NCBI GenBank assembly: GCA_018292915.2
Contig: JACVVK020000495.1
Span: forward strand, 132,501-196,500
Reading direction: 5' to 3'
DNA length: 64,000 nt
Source: Batillaria attramentaria
Lineage: Eukaryota; Mollusca; Gastropoda; Batillariidae
Shown here: positions 22,445-33,599 of the stretch, piece after piece
Layout of the letters: each line of letters begins with the position of its first letter
Position numbering within the stretch: position 1 is the first letter of the stretch
Translations under genes and position numbers: made by a program
The notes under the pieces: model-generated
The model's input: only the letters and a program-made list of their open reading frames with translations
Told to the model about the DNA's origin: nothing
Database searches by the model: none

Positions 22445-24161
22445 GTAAGTATCTGGTAACCGTTTATTCATGCGCTAATCTATTAAAACAGAAATGTGAG
22501 AAAGTGTATGAGTACTAACTACTTTACCCTATCATCCCTTTCGGGAACTTCGGACTGCTTCCCGCGCGTCGCCGCATATATACATAATTATCCTATTTTC
22601 AATTTTGGATAACTCGGAGAAAAATCCCCGATGAGCAGCCCGGTAGCCAGGAAAAACCGGTATCTTATAATCACAAGTTCGATCTCGGCTCGAACCCACG
22701 CTTTGACAGCGGTGACAGTCGCTTAGTCGCGCAGCTGCTAAGTCCGACGCGCTACTGCCTATTAGACCACCGCTCACCCCAGCATAGTCCATACGGCGCA
22801 AATAGCATACTTGCGGAGAGTGTACAGTCATGTTGTTTGGTCGGTGGGTTGGCTGGCATTAACAGGTTACAGACCGGTATTAGCTTCCGGGTCATGTAGT
22901 AAAAACTCCGCTAAATATAGTAGAAAATATTTGCCTCTTTTAAAATTTGTGTGCACTGAGAGTAAAAAAAATGGCAGTCTGGTGCTTTTTGTTGGCTTTG
23001 TAAACAAGTTTCATGCCATTTAATAGTAAAATTACGGAAAAATGAGGCTGGCTTGTGGACTGTTTCTATTCATGCGCGGCTGGCACAGGAGCCAGCAGAC
23101 GACCGTGGAATGAGGGGGTATGTGGTTTCTGCCAAAATTGCCCCCCAAAAAACCCGGAATATTGGCATTTGTTGAAATTTACTCTACACATGAGTCTATG
23201 GCTGCCTGATTTTTTTGTGTGTGTGAATTTTAAAGCATTTCTAGGGTGTCATCTGCAACCTTATGTGTGAGAGGAATATATAGCGTTTTCCTCCAAATTT
23301 GCATCTCTGGTACGTAGCCTCTTTGTTCGGTTGCTGGATATTAGACCGTTTATTGCTGGATATTTCCCCGGCATAAAGTTTGCGGGAAATGCTGTTCACC
23401 TTGTTTGTTTGTTTGTTTTTTATTCAGTGTAGTTTGATTTTTCTCTGATTATAATTACAGAGTCCTCCACTGTTCCACCAGCGTCACCGCCTGCCGACTT
23501 CATCGACACATATGCAAGTACGAACTATAGATTTCTGTTTTAATGTTGTACATGAACAATACGTAAATGCAGAACTTATACATGTAGCAAGTGAACACTC
23601 CCCCCCCCCCCCCCATTGTTTTCCACCATTATTCAGTCTGTAGCGGTCTCTGGCCTAGCGGGAGGGGGGGGGGGGGGGAGGCGGGATAGCCGAATTGTAG
23701 AGCGTTGGACCCTCAATGCTCCGGTCGTGAGTTCGAATCCCGGCTAGGGCCACATATTTGCACTGGCCTTTTTCATCGTTGCCCCGTCTTTGATATCACC
23801 CGTACGTGGTGGAAAAGGACGTTATACCCCCCAAACACCCACCCACGCACCCTCTGGCCTAGCGGGAAGGCCCACGCCTCGCGTAATAGTGGCTTGAAGT
23901 CAGTGGCTCCTACTGGTGTGCAGTGGCTTGTTCTTTTTTAACAAGTTTTATCATCTAGCGGGTAGGGGGTAGTCAGGCCGGCTTGGGCTCTCTTAATTAA
24001 GACTTTATTTCTGAAATGATGACTGGTATTTTTTGCCGTTCACTGCAGACAAGGAAGTTCCCTGTGATGACCACAGTGACTGTCACTGCACTGTGGGAAT
24101 CTCCTTCTGTTACAATGGATTCTGCACGTGTGTCTGGGTAGGTACAGCATGTCTGTGCTGA
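22372..24161 (+). CDS. Candidate small secreted cysteine-rich peptide precursor; join(22372..22444,23461..23517,24049..24161)
   Basis: Not a recognised family. Three coding exons joined in phases 1 and 1 give about 80 residues: a signal peptide (about 1-22); a Ser/Thr/Pro-rich spacer with PPASPPADF; then a mature region with eight cysteines spaced C-x5-C-x-C-x6-C-x4-C-x-C-x6-C-x-C, ending in Cys just before TGA at 24159. AATAAA follows 50 bp after the stop (24211). Signal, spacer and Cys-dense domain on separate phase-1 exons is the usual organisation of secreted defence, signalling or venom-type peptides in molluscs. The Cys pattern has no adjacent pair, which does not fit common defensins. 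Function is unknown, and no claim of toxicity can be made. An alternative is a donor at TGG|GTAGGT (24137|24138), which would drop the last two Cys and require another exon; the polyA signal favours read-through. Introns carry repeat D, a CA array, SINE-C and SINE-A, but the exons are clean. Confidence 0.55.
22537..22800 (-). mobile_element. SINE-C: tRNA-like element with long variable arm, minus strand
   Basis: Read on the minus strand: GGGTGAGCGGTGGTCTAATA, GCGCGTCGGACTTAGCAGC and a B-box-like GTGGGTTCGAGCC, then about 170 bp of body. The head is like a Leu/Ser-type tRNA but is followed by a tail, and only this copy is seen. It lies in intron 2 of the peptide gene. Confidence 0.6.
22801..23460. 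other. Intron sequence of the peptide gene, nothing recognised
   Basis: T-rich toward the 3' end, with a TTTG run at about 23402-23420, then the acceptor TTATAATTACAG at 23449-23460. Confidence 0.5.
23461..23517 (+). CDS. Cys-rich secreted peptide, exon 3 (spacer)
   Basis: A 57-nt symmetric exon (phase 1 at both ends) after the acceptor ATAATTACAG and before GCAA|GTACGA. It encodes a Ser/Thr/Pro-rich stretch with no cysteine (STVPPASPPADFIDTYA), as expected of a propeptide or linker. Confidence 0.55.
23664..23851 (+). mobile_element. SINE-A copy in the peptide gene intron 3
   Basis: Full-length SINE-A behind a poly-G run, bracketed by the perfect 16-bp duplication CTCTGGCCTAGCGGGA at 23648-23663 and 23852-23867. 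Confidence 0.9.
24049..24161 (+). CDS. Cys-rich secreted peptide, exon 4 (eight-Cys domain, stop)
   Basis: The acceptor TTTGCCGTTCACTGCAG precedes the exon. Reading in phase 1 gives Asn-Lys-Glu-Val-Pro then eight cysteines within about 32 residues (including CHC, NGFCTC and a C-terminal CLC), then TGA at 24159-24161. Two Gly and several aromatic residues lie between the cysteines. An internal GTAGGT at 24138 could act as a donor. Confidence 0.6.
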
Positions 24162-24210
24162 TAATGTTATTGTGAATCTGTTGTTGTTGTTTGTTGTTGT
24201 TTTTTTCATC

Positions 24211-24216
24211 AATAAA
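24211..24216 (+). terminator. AATAAA polyadenylation signal of the peptide gene
   Basis: AATAAA 50 bp after the TGA at 24159, preceded by T/G-rich DNA. It supports the exon beginning at 24049 being the last exon. Confidence 0.5.
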
Positions 24217-24239
24217 CGTAAAAAAAAGGGGGGAAACTC

Positions 24240-25255
24240 GCCCAACCCCCCCCCCCCAACCCCCTCCCCTGCCCCCCTCCCGCCTCCCCTATTTGAAAGA
24301 TGTTTATTATTGGTTTTTTCTGCTTCTTCTTCTTCTCAGTTCTCCTTCTCTGTTTAGTGTGAAGTACTTGTCGCGTTATGCGCCTTATGCAGCCCTGTTG
24401 GGGCGTTTATGATGATATACTTGAATGTTGTGTCGTCTTCTTCTTCTTTTCTTCTTCTTCTTCTTATCATCATTATTATTTTTGTTTAGTGTGAACAACC
24501 GTGTTCTGCCTTGTTCAGGCGTTAACTGTATATCATTTAAATTTTATTTGTTTGCGTGTTGTGTGATGATGATGACGACGGCGACGATGATAATGATGAT
24601 GATGGTTGCAGTCTAACTGGCGACCACGACCTGAGCAAGTTGAGTTGTCTGAACCTACAACAACAACAACAACAACAGCAACAGCAACAGCAACAGCTGC
24701 GCGGGCGGCCGGGACCCGTTAGACCGTGTACAAGCCGTGGGCGAACACACGAGCCTGTTATCATGATGATGCTTAAATTAAATGCAGTGTAAACAACATT
24801 CAAACCAATTAAAAAGAAAAATTGAAATGCCATTTAGTCTTGACCTCAGTTTGTCTTCGTTCCATGTTCGGGCTTCCATGTTGGCGGGTGAAGTCTCTCT
24901 CTCAGTCTCTCTCTCTCTCTCTCTCACTCTCTCTCTTGTTGTTGTTGTTGTTTTTGTTGTAGGCCTGGCCTAACCTAACTTCGCACACTCAATAATGTCG
25001 CTCAAACAGATTATGGCCATTTCCATCATCATTTCATTTTCATGGCCGCCGACGAGGCAATCGGACCAAGGGAAAGAACCGCTCAGAGAGAAGTCCGGAA
25101 TACTCTATTTATTGTTACCTCCCTTACACTTAAAATGCCCAGTGGCGTGATCGGTCCGGTACACTAATTGATCTTGAACCGACAGCATCGCCGGTCGGTA
25201 ACACTGAATAGGAATCCGGCAGTATCAAAATGACCACCACTACCTGACCTCCCGC
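24240..25255. other. Gene-free interval, simple-sequence rich
   Basis: Contains CTT, ATG/GAC and (CAA)n(CAG)n tracts (24656-24697) and CT and TTG runs. An ORF through the CAA/CAG tract encodes polyAsp and polyGln but has no conserved context and is not called. Confidence 0.6.
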
Positions 25256-25257
25256 AC

Positions 25258-25352
<95 letters not shown>

Positions 25353-25354
25353 GC
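25258..25354. repeat. (CA)n(CG)n microsatellite
   Basis: About 80 bp of CA followed by CGCGCG. Confidence 0.97.
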
Positions 25355-25589
25355 TAAAAATCCCACGTTCATCCTTCGAAGAAGAGTAGGCTGTGGCCGG
25401 TGTCGTGGTAAACAGAAATACTGTCGCACGCACCAGAGTGAATAGCAGGGTGGAGGTTTGCACATAAAGTAGCGCATAGCGGCAGCAGGCTTTCACTGCT
25501 TCGTCCTCCAGTGCTGCGGCGCCGTGAGCATTTCAGCAGAGATGGAAATGTGCGCCGAGGAGAAGTCTACCATACCATACCATACCATA

Positions 25590-25647
25590 CACAAACACAC
25601 ACACACACACGCACACGCACGCACGCACGCACGCACGCACGCACCGT

Positions 25648-25722
<75 letters not shown>
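25590..25722. repeat. (CA)n(CGCA)n microsatellite
   Basis: About 130 bp, preceded by a short CATAC repeat. Confidence 0.97.
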
Positions 25723-25723
<1 letters not shown>

Positions 25724-26039
25724 TCCAGCACGCCCGTGCGCCAGTGAAAATAAAAAACAATGGAATTAAGATGTCACGCACAAAGTTCAATGCTTTTACT
25801 TAAAGAACCAACACGTCTGTGTACAAATGCCGATCGGTAATGCCCATATTGACGTTTACCCTATTTTTAGTTTTATCACAAATAGGCATTGTCCCTTTCT
25901 CTTGCCATTTGCCTAGTTTGGCATTCGTTCAGCTGAAACACTAACACATCATGCTAGCATTCCTTCTTGGGACTGTATACAATCCATTCACGCCAGAGTC
26001 AAGGGAGTGCTGGGACAAAAAATAAACATCTTTATCATG

Positions 26040-26210
26040 TTATAATATTCTACGAGTATTATTATCAGACAATTAAAATGTATACTATGTTTAGTAAAAT
26101 CGAGAACTTTGTGCAAAATTCTCTAAACGAGTATTATTATCAGACAGTTAAAATATATACTATGTTTAATAAAATCGAGAGCTTTGTGCAAAATGCTCTA
26201 AACATGTATT
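26040..26210. repeat. Direct duplication, about 75-bp unit
   Basis: Two tandem units share GAGTATTATTATCAGACA, TATACTATGTTTA and AAAATCGAGA. AT-rich, non-coding. Confidence 0.8.
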
Positions 26211-26430
26211 AAGTGCTTTGGGGAGGGGTTTTGATTCTCAGTAACTGACCACTGGGGGGGGGGGGGGGGGGGGGGTATCACAGTTCAGAATTCAGCTCGA
26301 AATATCCCTCTCAAACCTTAACTTTCCTGCGTGCTGCGCACCAGACAGCATGCGATTTTTCTTTACCGGGCTGAGTCCTGAACTGTTTGAGAGACAGACA
26401 GGCAGGCAGCAAACAAACAGTCCCACTCAC

Positions 26431-26589
26431 GGTACTCGCAGTGGAACGGGTGGACGCCATTGTGGAAGAGGAAGTTCTCACAGCTGTACACGTGCCATTT
26501 GCATCCCTGTTCCGGGTCCGTCGCTTCTCCAAGCCCCTACGACGACGCCCAAATCGGGCTAACCGAGACCGAGCCGAGCTAAGTGATAC
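26431..26589 (-). other. Possible minus-strand exon, function unknown
   Basis: On the minus strand a strong acceptor (TTTTTTCCTTCTTAG) ends at 26590, and a strong donor (ACC|GTGAGT) lies at 26431|26430, giving a 159-nt interval. One frame is open throughout but is Arg/Ser/Thr-rich. A different frame, open only from about 26535, reads CKWHVYSCENFLFHNG then VHPFHCEY with very C/G-rich third positions, like the GPCR and PLOD exons here. The two signals disagree about frame, and no partner exon was found. Confidence 0.25.
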
Positions 26590-26701
26590 CTAAGAAGGAA
26601 AAAACAAAAATACTCGGTGACAAGGAAAGTGGACAGTTGCGAACAACTTTGAGGTCCCCGTGTCATTTCACAGTGTGCACAGAAGCGGTGAAAACTGTCG
26701 C

Positions 26702-27493
26702 ATTCACCAGCACAGTACATTTTCAGCCTGTTTAGCGATTATTGCCTGCATGAGTTGTCCCCCGTGCATACACAGACCCGCAGCATGCATGCGTTTTTCG
26801 TAGCAGCTTTGTGCTCTGCCAAGAAAAATGCGTGCTTGTTGCTGCAGGGGAGACAAGTCATGCAAGCAATAATCTCTAAGCAGGCTATTTCAATATGTGG
26901 GGTTGGGACGGACGCCGCATCAGTATGGAAAAGGACGTTAAACCCCCAAACACTCACCCCACCCGCCGCATCAGTAGCCGAACTATCAAAATTACGGTTT
27001 CGAGGCTTCACTTTTGGCATGCAGCTTGTCGACATGTCTTGCGTCTGGAAACCATTATCTGTTGTGGCGGGCGATTGTGTTTTGAAGTGGGCTGCCTGAC
27101 ATTCATAGCATCCAAAGAGCAGACACTGAAACGACTGTATCACCTGCGCTGCCGCGGACTCCCGCGTGTGGTGGAGAACGAACCGGTAGCAGCTGTTCCC
27201 GAACGCTCGCAGGTAGGGGTCACGTGTTAGGTGGGATGGACAGTCGTCAATGGTGAGCTGTCCTGAGACTGTCAGTGAATGGTGGATACAAAAGGCGAAT
27301 CAGTGTTTGCTTCAATTTTCATGCCAGAAAACTTTCAACTATGATACGTGCATTTGTATGAAAAAGAATAAATACTGATATACTGTCCCTGATATAAAGG
27401 GTGGGGGTGGGGGTGGGGGTGGGGCGTGTTTCGGGTTACTGTTGTCATAGTCGTTGTCTCCGTCGTCGTTGTTGTCGATGCTGAAGTCTCGAG
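26702..27493. repeat. Segmental duplicate block, copy 1 (partner at 44991)
   Basis: Shares long near-identical stretches with 44991-45667: CAGTACATTTTCAGCCTGTT, TGCATGAGTTGTCCCCCGTG (near-identical), TTTTGGCATGCAGCTTGTCG and ATGCTGAAGTC. This copy has extra sequence (about 26814-26990), including a 38-bp SINE fragment. No recognised protein; a short shared plus-strand frame (GFTFGMQLVDMSCVWKPLSV) exists but is broken on both sides. Confidence 0.85.
26926..26963 (+). mobile_element. Ultra-short 5'-truncated SINE-A (38 bp)
   Basis: Only TGGAAAAGGACGTTAAACCC and the following CACCC-type end of SINE-A are present, bracketed by the perfect 13-bp duplication CGCCGCATCAGTA at 26913-26925 and 26964-26976. 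The duplication shows it inserted already truncated. Confidence 0.85.
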
Positions 27494-27507
27494 CATTTTT
27501 ATTCTAC

Positions 27508-27518
27508 ACACACACACG

Positions 27519-27592
<74 letters not shown>

Positions 27593-27597
27593 GCACC

Positions 27598-27658
<61 letters not shown>

Positions 27659-27684
27659 GCACGCACGCACGCACGCACGCACTG

Positions 27685-27776
<92 letters not shown>
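27508..27776. repeat. Large (CA)n array, about 270 bp
   Basis: CA with short CGCG, CGCA and ACTG interruptions; the longest simple repeat among several here. Overlapping ORFs are artefacts. Confidence 0.97.
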
Positions 27777-27778
<2 letters not shown>

Positions 27779-27779
27779 C

Positions 27780-28997
27780 TTTCGCCGTGAAGTGTTCTCA
27801 CGTTTCCAGGGGAACCTGTCTACACTATAGTGACCACAGGCTCTGAGTCCGAGTCGGCTGCACGTGCTGAAACCAGTCAAGCTGACTGCCTAGATTTCTT
27901 AGCGTGAGTTTTTATCACGGTGAATTTGTCACTTGCTTCGAAAATGTCATAGCTGTAGGACGTCAAAATGCGTCTGCTCTGCACTGCTCTTCTTTTCTTC
28001 ATTTTATCCCGCCTCGTCAATGCGTTGTGCGGTTCCAAACCATTTGGCAGTGAAAAGTTCTTTGCTAGTTGCCTTTTTGAAGTCGAGAATAGAGTTTTCA
28101 TTCTCTTTTGGGTTGGACTGGCTCACCGCTCACCGCCACCTACAACTGACTGGATTGCCGCCTTGAAGCACTGACTGGCCTGGTCATCATAAAACGTACG
28201 TGGTTTTAAGTGATACGATTTGCTGTAGTATTTATGCAGGATATTTTGTCCATTAATCAATTAGCTCATGGGCTATTGAGCGAAGAAGTTTTTCCACGGC
28301 GCAACACGTGGTAATGATGTTTGACTATGTTTGGCTATCCTGACCAGCTACAGTAATGAATGATCCACACAGTGAACTCTTTTGCTCTATCCTTGAGGTT
28401 CTTTTAGGCCAGGTAATGTAATGTATGTATTCATATTATTCATGTTATGCATTGTTAAAACTTTGTGTTCCTTCTTTTGTTTCAAGTATGTTCATGATGG
28501 CGTCTTTTTACAGATGACGTAGCAAGGACGTGTTGAAGACAGCTGTATCAGTCTCCCGCATCAGCATCAGTCCGCGACAGCAGTATCTCAGTCTACAACA
28601 GCAGCAGTCCACAACGGCATCAAACCATAACAACGCCAGCAAAGCCTAAGTTCTTGACGTTGAAGCAAGGGTGTTAATTCATGGTCTGAGTGAAAGACCT
28701 GAAGGGGGGTAAGTACACACAGATTCACTTACGTGAATCCTCACTTTTCTTTGTTTGTTTGTTTGTTTTTTGTTTGTTTGTTTTTCTTTTTCTTCTTTTC
28801 TTATTTTTTTCTCTTATTTTTTTTTCCTTTTTTTTTCTAGATAGTCCAACATCATCTAGTTTCACCGTCTTTCAATCCGTAAAAAATAAAAATTAAAAAA
28901 AAATCAGAGACTCAAAAGACCAGCTCAACGTCTGAAATTCCTGCTGGAATTCGAACCCACAACTTTCAACCGATCACATGTCCGAAGCCGAGCCAGT
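27780..28997. other. Gene-free interval; one weak signal-peptide-like ORF
   Basis: An ORF at 27968-28174 begins MRLLCTALLFFILSRLVNAL, which resembles a signal peptide, but the rest (47 residues) has no recognisable domain, splice context or polyA signal, so it is not called as a gene. TTTG and T-rich runs lie at about 28750-28840. Confidence 0.4.
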
Positions 28998-29175
28998 TTA
29001 GGGTGGAGGTTGGGTGTATGGGACTTTAACGTCGATTGCCACAACGTATGGGTGACATCAAAGACGGGGCAACGAGGAAAAGGCCAGCACGGGTATTTGG
29101 CCCCAACCATGTGGGATTCGAACTCACGACCCGAGCATTGAAAGTCCATCGCTCTACCATTTGGCTATCACGGCA
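28998..29175 (-). mobile_element. SINE-A copy, minus strand
   Basis: The minus strand gives the tRNA-like head (GCCAAATGGTAGAGCGATGG; GTGAGTTCGAATCCC) and the body (GTTGCCCCGTCTTTGATGTC; CATACGTTGTGGCAATCGACG). More diverged than the others; the target duplication was not resolved. Confidence 0.85.
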
Positions 29176-29429
29176 AAAATTTGATTTCCAATTTTATAGA
29201 CTTGAGAGATGCACCTCGTGTTTTGTTTGTTGTACATGTTTTGTGTGTACGTGTGTGTGTGCATTATATTGGTATTTGATGTGGCGGCCTAGCTGACAAT
29301 AAAGGTAAGGCCATGTATTGTTATGTCAAGTTGTACAGTCCATTTGCCATTAAAAATGTACCCGTTTTCTTTAGACATGCGCATTTTTTCCCAATTAGTA
29401 GGCTACGCAGAAACCATCTTATGTGTTGA

Positions 29430-29700
29430 AACAGTCGTGCTGGTTGTGAGACCGCCTGTACGCTCGGAATAGTTCATCGTAATAATTAGTAGAGCTCTGA
29501 ATGCAATACACAGCCATCTGCAGGCCGTGTGAGTATAAATTCAAACCGTCCGCAGCTTTGAATGAATTGTTAATAAACAAATGCATGTTCCAGAACAGCT
29601 GTGAACAGTGCCCCCGCACGCTCAGAGTAATCTATTTTTAGAGTTAGTAGAGCTCTAAATGCAATTCGATAGCTTCTTGCGAGATCTACGAGCGAAAACT
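29430..29700 (+). repeat. Interspersed repeat D, two tandem relatives
   Basis: Two units (about 29445-29530 and 29600-29690), each with CGCTC-GAATA/GAGTAAT, TTAGTAGAGCTCT and AATGCAAT, related to 15850 and 21465. Confidence 0.6.
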
Positions 29701-29769
29701 GCTTGGAACCCGAAGCTCCTCTATACCGGCAGTTGGTTGCCCGCAACACTTAGCTGACTTCCCGATTTT

Positions 29770-30640
29770 GTCCTCTGTTGACTCAGTACCAGCCCGTGGA
29801 ATTCTGTCACCATGCAGGTGTCAAAGTGGTGCGTTACTTAGTAGACGCAACCAAACACACAAAAAAGAACAAGTTGGTCACCAGCCCAATATGTTGTTTC
29901 CATTCAGTGACCGGCTGTCGTCGCTGTCGTTGTCATGTTTGCTGCTCGCGCGCACATATGCAAGCTCTCTGACATCTAGCATGCTGACATAAAGAAAGTA
30001 CTGGAAACCCTTTCAGTGCCTCTTTGCACACCCAAAACCCCAAACAAATGAGGTCGTTTCAGCTCGCCTGGCTGGTTGGCGTCACAAACGTTTTGGCGCA
30101 TGCGTGAATTCCCCAAGGAATGCCAGCATAACGTCAATCAAATATGACGTCGACAAAATGACGTCGATCATTCCGCTTTGCACAACTGCGCGTGCTTCCT
30201 TTCTTGATCTTTGTTAGGCGTGTGGTTTGTGGAGGAAATGTGCTCGGAGCAAAAACTTTCAACTGATGATAACGGCTGATTTGATTTTTTTTTTAAATGA
30301 AATCAGACACATTCTCTACATACACTATGAGCGATTTTGAGATCTAAACTGGGTTCACCTGCGACGTCAAATGATGTACGTCAAGTAACGGTTTACGTCA
30401 AAAGTATAAAAGCAACTACCTCGAAAATTCACTCTGTTTAGATTAAGCATTCGAAAAATGGAGTGATTTGAATGAATTTTACGTCTGTAAACGCCAGACA
30501 ACCAACTTTTCTCGAAAGGGCGATAACTCACAAATCATCTGTGCAATGATCACACCTGGATCGGGTCCCTTAATTAAAGGATCTTGAATTATTGGGACAC
30601 CCCAAATTTGAAGTCAATCGGTTGAGTATTTTCGGAGATA
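29770..30640. other. Gene-free interval with CRE-like TGACGTC motifs and a TATAAAAG
   Basis: Several ATGACGTCGA/TGACGTCAAT-like motifs (30130-30175, 30363-30400) precede AGTATAAAAGCAAC near 30402. This could be a promoter, but no downstream exon is visible, and the 3' part (GGTTGAGTATTTTCGGAGAT, then CA repeats) looks like an interspersed repeat end. Confidence 0.3.
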
Positions 30641-30859
30641 CAGACCTGGACACATGTACACACACACACACACATGCACACATACACACAGACGGCACTC
30701 AGTGCAGCGGAGAAGTGCGTTCAGGTGCACCATGCCCGCCAGTAACAATGCCGCCATTCTCCGAGTTACACTTGCATCACGTCTGTGCGGAGAATGCAAG
30801 CGACGTGCGTTTGTGGCACAAAACTTGCCTTTGAACGTGGAAATTTTGGCCCGTCTTTA

Positions 30860-31567
30860 AAATCTTTCACCTGTTGATAATCCAGAAAAAAACACGTACA
30901 TTTTTACCGCAAACGGACTGTACAAAAAAGGGGGGTATCGTGGATAGCCCGTCTTGTTCATTTTTCACGCAGCAGGTACAGCAGTGGGTGAGGCCCATTC
31001 GCATCGCAAGGTAAGAGAATGGTCACAGTGAACTTAAGGAAGGGGTTGCGTTGGGGTTGGGGGAGGTGGAGGAGGGAGGTGTGGGTGGGATGTGGGGTGG
31101 GGGGGGGGAGCAATCGTTACATAACATGACGTCAATGGCGGGAAATCTAGTGGTTTCTCCCAGTATGCCATCTCCCAGTGCAGAAGAGGCCAGCACGGGT
31201 CAAACCCCGACTGTCGACTGCCAGCTGTGGTGATTTGGAATCTGCTTCTCAACTCCACCAAATCTTGGCAATGTTGTGTTAGACCCATCTGCCCTCTGTG
31301 TTTGTACTTGGAATATTTCCCTCATCGGTGAAGGTTTCCGAAGCTGCAAGTTTGTTTTCCGGCTGCTTCTAGCTACATGTACAACAAATTACCGCACAGA
31401 TACCGCTTTTGACCGCTTTGTCGTTCCTAACCGGTTTAATGTCTTTACTCCTGTTAGTTTCCGTAGCGGTTTCCAATTGTGATATGATACACACAAAGTG
31501 TATGATTTTACTGACAACAGATTTTTCTCTTTTACGTTTCACAGTTACCACAGTCATTTAATTTCTC

Positions 31568-31602
<35 letters not shown>

Positions 31603-33380
31603 TCTCCCCCCCCCCCCCCCCCCCCAACACTTTTTTTTGCTTCAGTCACAATCACTATAGTAATCATATTTATGTGCGTGCACTTTAGCTCTTCTATCCC
31701 CCCTATCCCCCCCCCCCACCAACCCCACGCATACATACACACATACATACACACACATACCCGCATACACACACTGACATAGACATGCACGCAAGTGCGT
31801 GCACGCACATGCCCATTGGGTGTGGCCGGAATGCATATCTCACTCAGTTTTTTGTTTACAATATCGCCTATATATGCCAAGTGTATGAAGTCCAGGTTTT
31901 AGTGTGTATATACATCTTTGTGTTCCGCTAGAAAGTTGTACAAAGCAAGGAAGCAGAGCAACCTTTATGACGAATGCTGTGCAAACGAATTGAAATATAT
32001 GTGCATCTGTAGCACAGTCTTCGGCTGATGTCTGATCATTATTCCTCCATGAGATGCAAAGCCTAGAAATTTGGGTGTGTTTTGTGTTTGTTTTTGCTTT
32101 TGCTTTTTTAGCTTTTTGTGTTTTATGGGTTGTTTTTTTTTTCATTCTCGGTATGACCTTTGTTGTCATGAGAAACTTGGGCTCACTTGTCTCTGATAAT
32201 GAGAAATCACAACAAGGGAATATGATGAAGGAAGGTTAAAAGAGTTCAAACCTTCGAAACGGCCTGCGAGCCCGGCTTGCAAGCCCTCTTTCTGATTCCC
32301 TTAAAAAAAAGCAAAAAAACAAGTTGTCACTGAGCGAAAACAAAAATCGAGCCACAGTGTCAGTTAAAACTTGTGGCCTTGGTTGTGTATGTACCTGTAC
32401 CTATAATTGCTGGGAACACAGGCAGACCATTGGCTAAAACACAGCCAGATTGTCAATATTGACGTGATGCAAGCTTTGTCGTCACGAGATAGCCATGATG
32501 CTATCGTTCAACAAAAAAACAGCTTGTCAGCGACTAGTAATGAATGCCAGTGAAAAGAAGTTCAAGTTTCAGTATGCGGCTTAACCTGAGAAACTGAATT
32601 ATTCCTAAGCACTAATTAGTACACCCGGCTATTGTGTGGAAATGTGTTCAGGTGTATATATTGCCTTCAGTTGTCAGGGCCAGAGGCAAGCCTGTTCTGT
32701 ATGTCTGACGGTGTGCAAGAACGCACTGTCTGTATTGGACTAGCAATGCGATACTTTTGAAGAGGACTTGCAAGTGCTTATCGTGAGAACAAAAACGCAT
32801 TACTATCATTAGTCAGTGTGCCCTTGGTACGCTGATTAAAATCAGTTGCCAATGTCATATGACTGTTCTGTATGTGTGAGTGCCAAGACAGTTTTATTAA
32901 AATGCTGTCATTATTACATCCTCTTCAGAACAGCAGTAAAGCCAGAAACAATGCGTTTCTGTTGGCAGGTGAAAGCCATTGTTGCTTTTACTGTACAATT
33001 GTCCATTCACGACTTCACTTGCCCGTTGCTAGTTCTGATGGCATCATTCTTAATGCATCAGTCCTGATATTGCATCATTCTTAATGCATCAGTCCTTATT
33101 TCATCATCCTTACTAGTTTGTATCATCTTTGTTGTATAGTTCATGTACATGAACACGCTAATTATTCCTGGCCACTTATAATGTTTAGATGGGGTGCGGG
33201 TGGGAGGCGGTGGTAGGTTTTTTTGTTGTTTTTTTTTCGTTTTTCGTGTTAGTACTCTACCACCGCCTCCCACCTCCTTCGCTACTGGCTCCTCGAAGCG
33301 CCCTGTGCAAAGCTGCCGCCTCATTATATAATTATGTATTCCCGTGACCTCTGCTTCCGTTTTTAAATTTCAACATTTGC
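30860..33380. other. Gene-free interval
   Basis: Contains a (CT)n(C)n tract (31565-31625), CATACA/CACA tracts (about 31726-31800), CATC/TTAATGCATC short repeats (33040-33110), and otherwise unremarkable AT-rich DNA. No supported exon. Confidence 0.5.
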
Positions 33381-33458
33381 CTGCCGTGTGAAATATCCCC
33401 ACCCCACCCTCCTCCCGAACACCCCCCTCCCCCTCCGACCCATTCCCTCAACCCCCCT

Positions 33459-33462
<4 letters not shown>

Positions 33463-33507
<45 letters not shown>

Positions 33508-33542
33508 GTGTGTGTGTGTGTGTGTGTCGTGTGTGTGTGTGG
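33463..33542. repeat. (CT)n(GT)n microsatellite with flanking C/G-rich tracts
   Basis: Simple repeat surrounded by CCCCACC and GGGGAGGG strings. Confidence 0.95.
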
Positions 33543-33599
33543 GGGGGGGGGCAGGGGGAGGGAAGGGGGGGAGGGGAGGGTATCATCGGCATGACTATG

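Noticed and set aside
24556..24792. PolyAsp/polyGln protein
   Set aside because: Generated by ATG/GAC and CAA/CAG simple repeats; no splice or homology context.
27968..28174. 68-aa ORF with a signal-peptide-like start
   Set aside because: No supporting splice sites, mature-domain pattern or polyA signal; chance cannot be excluded.
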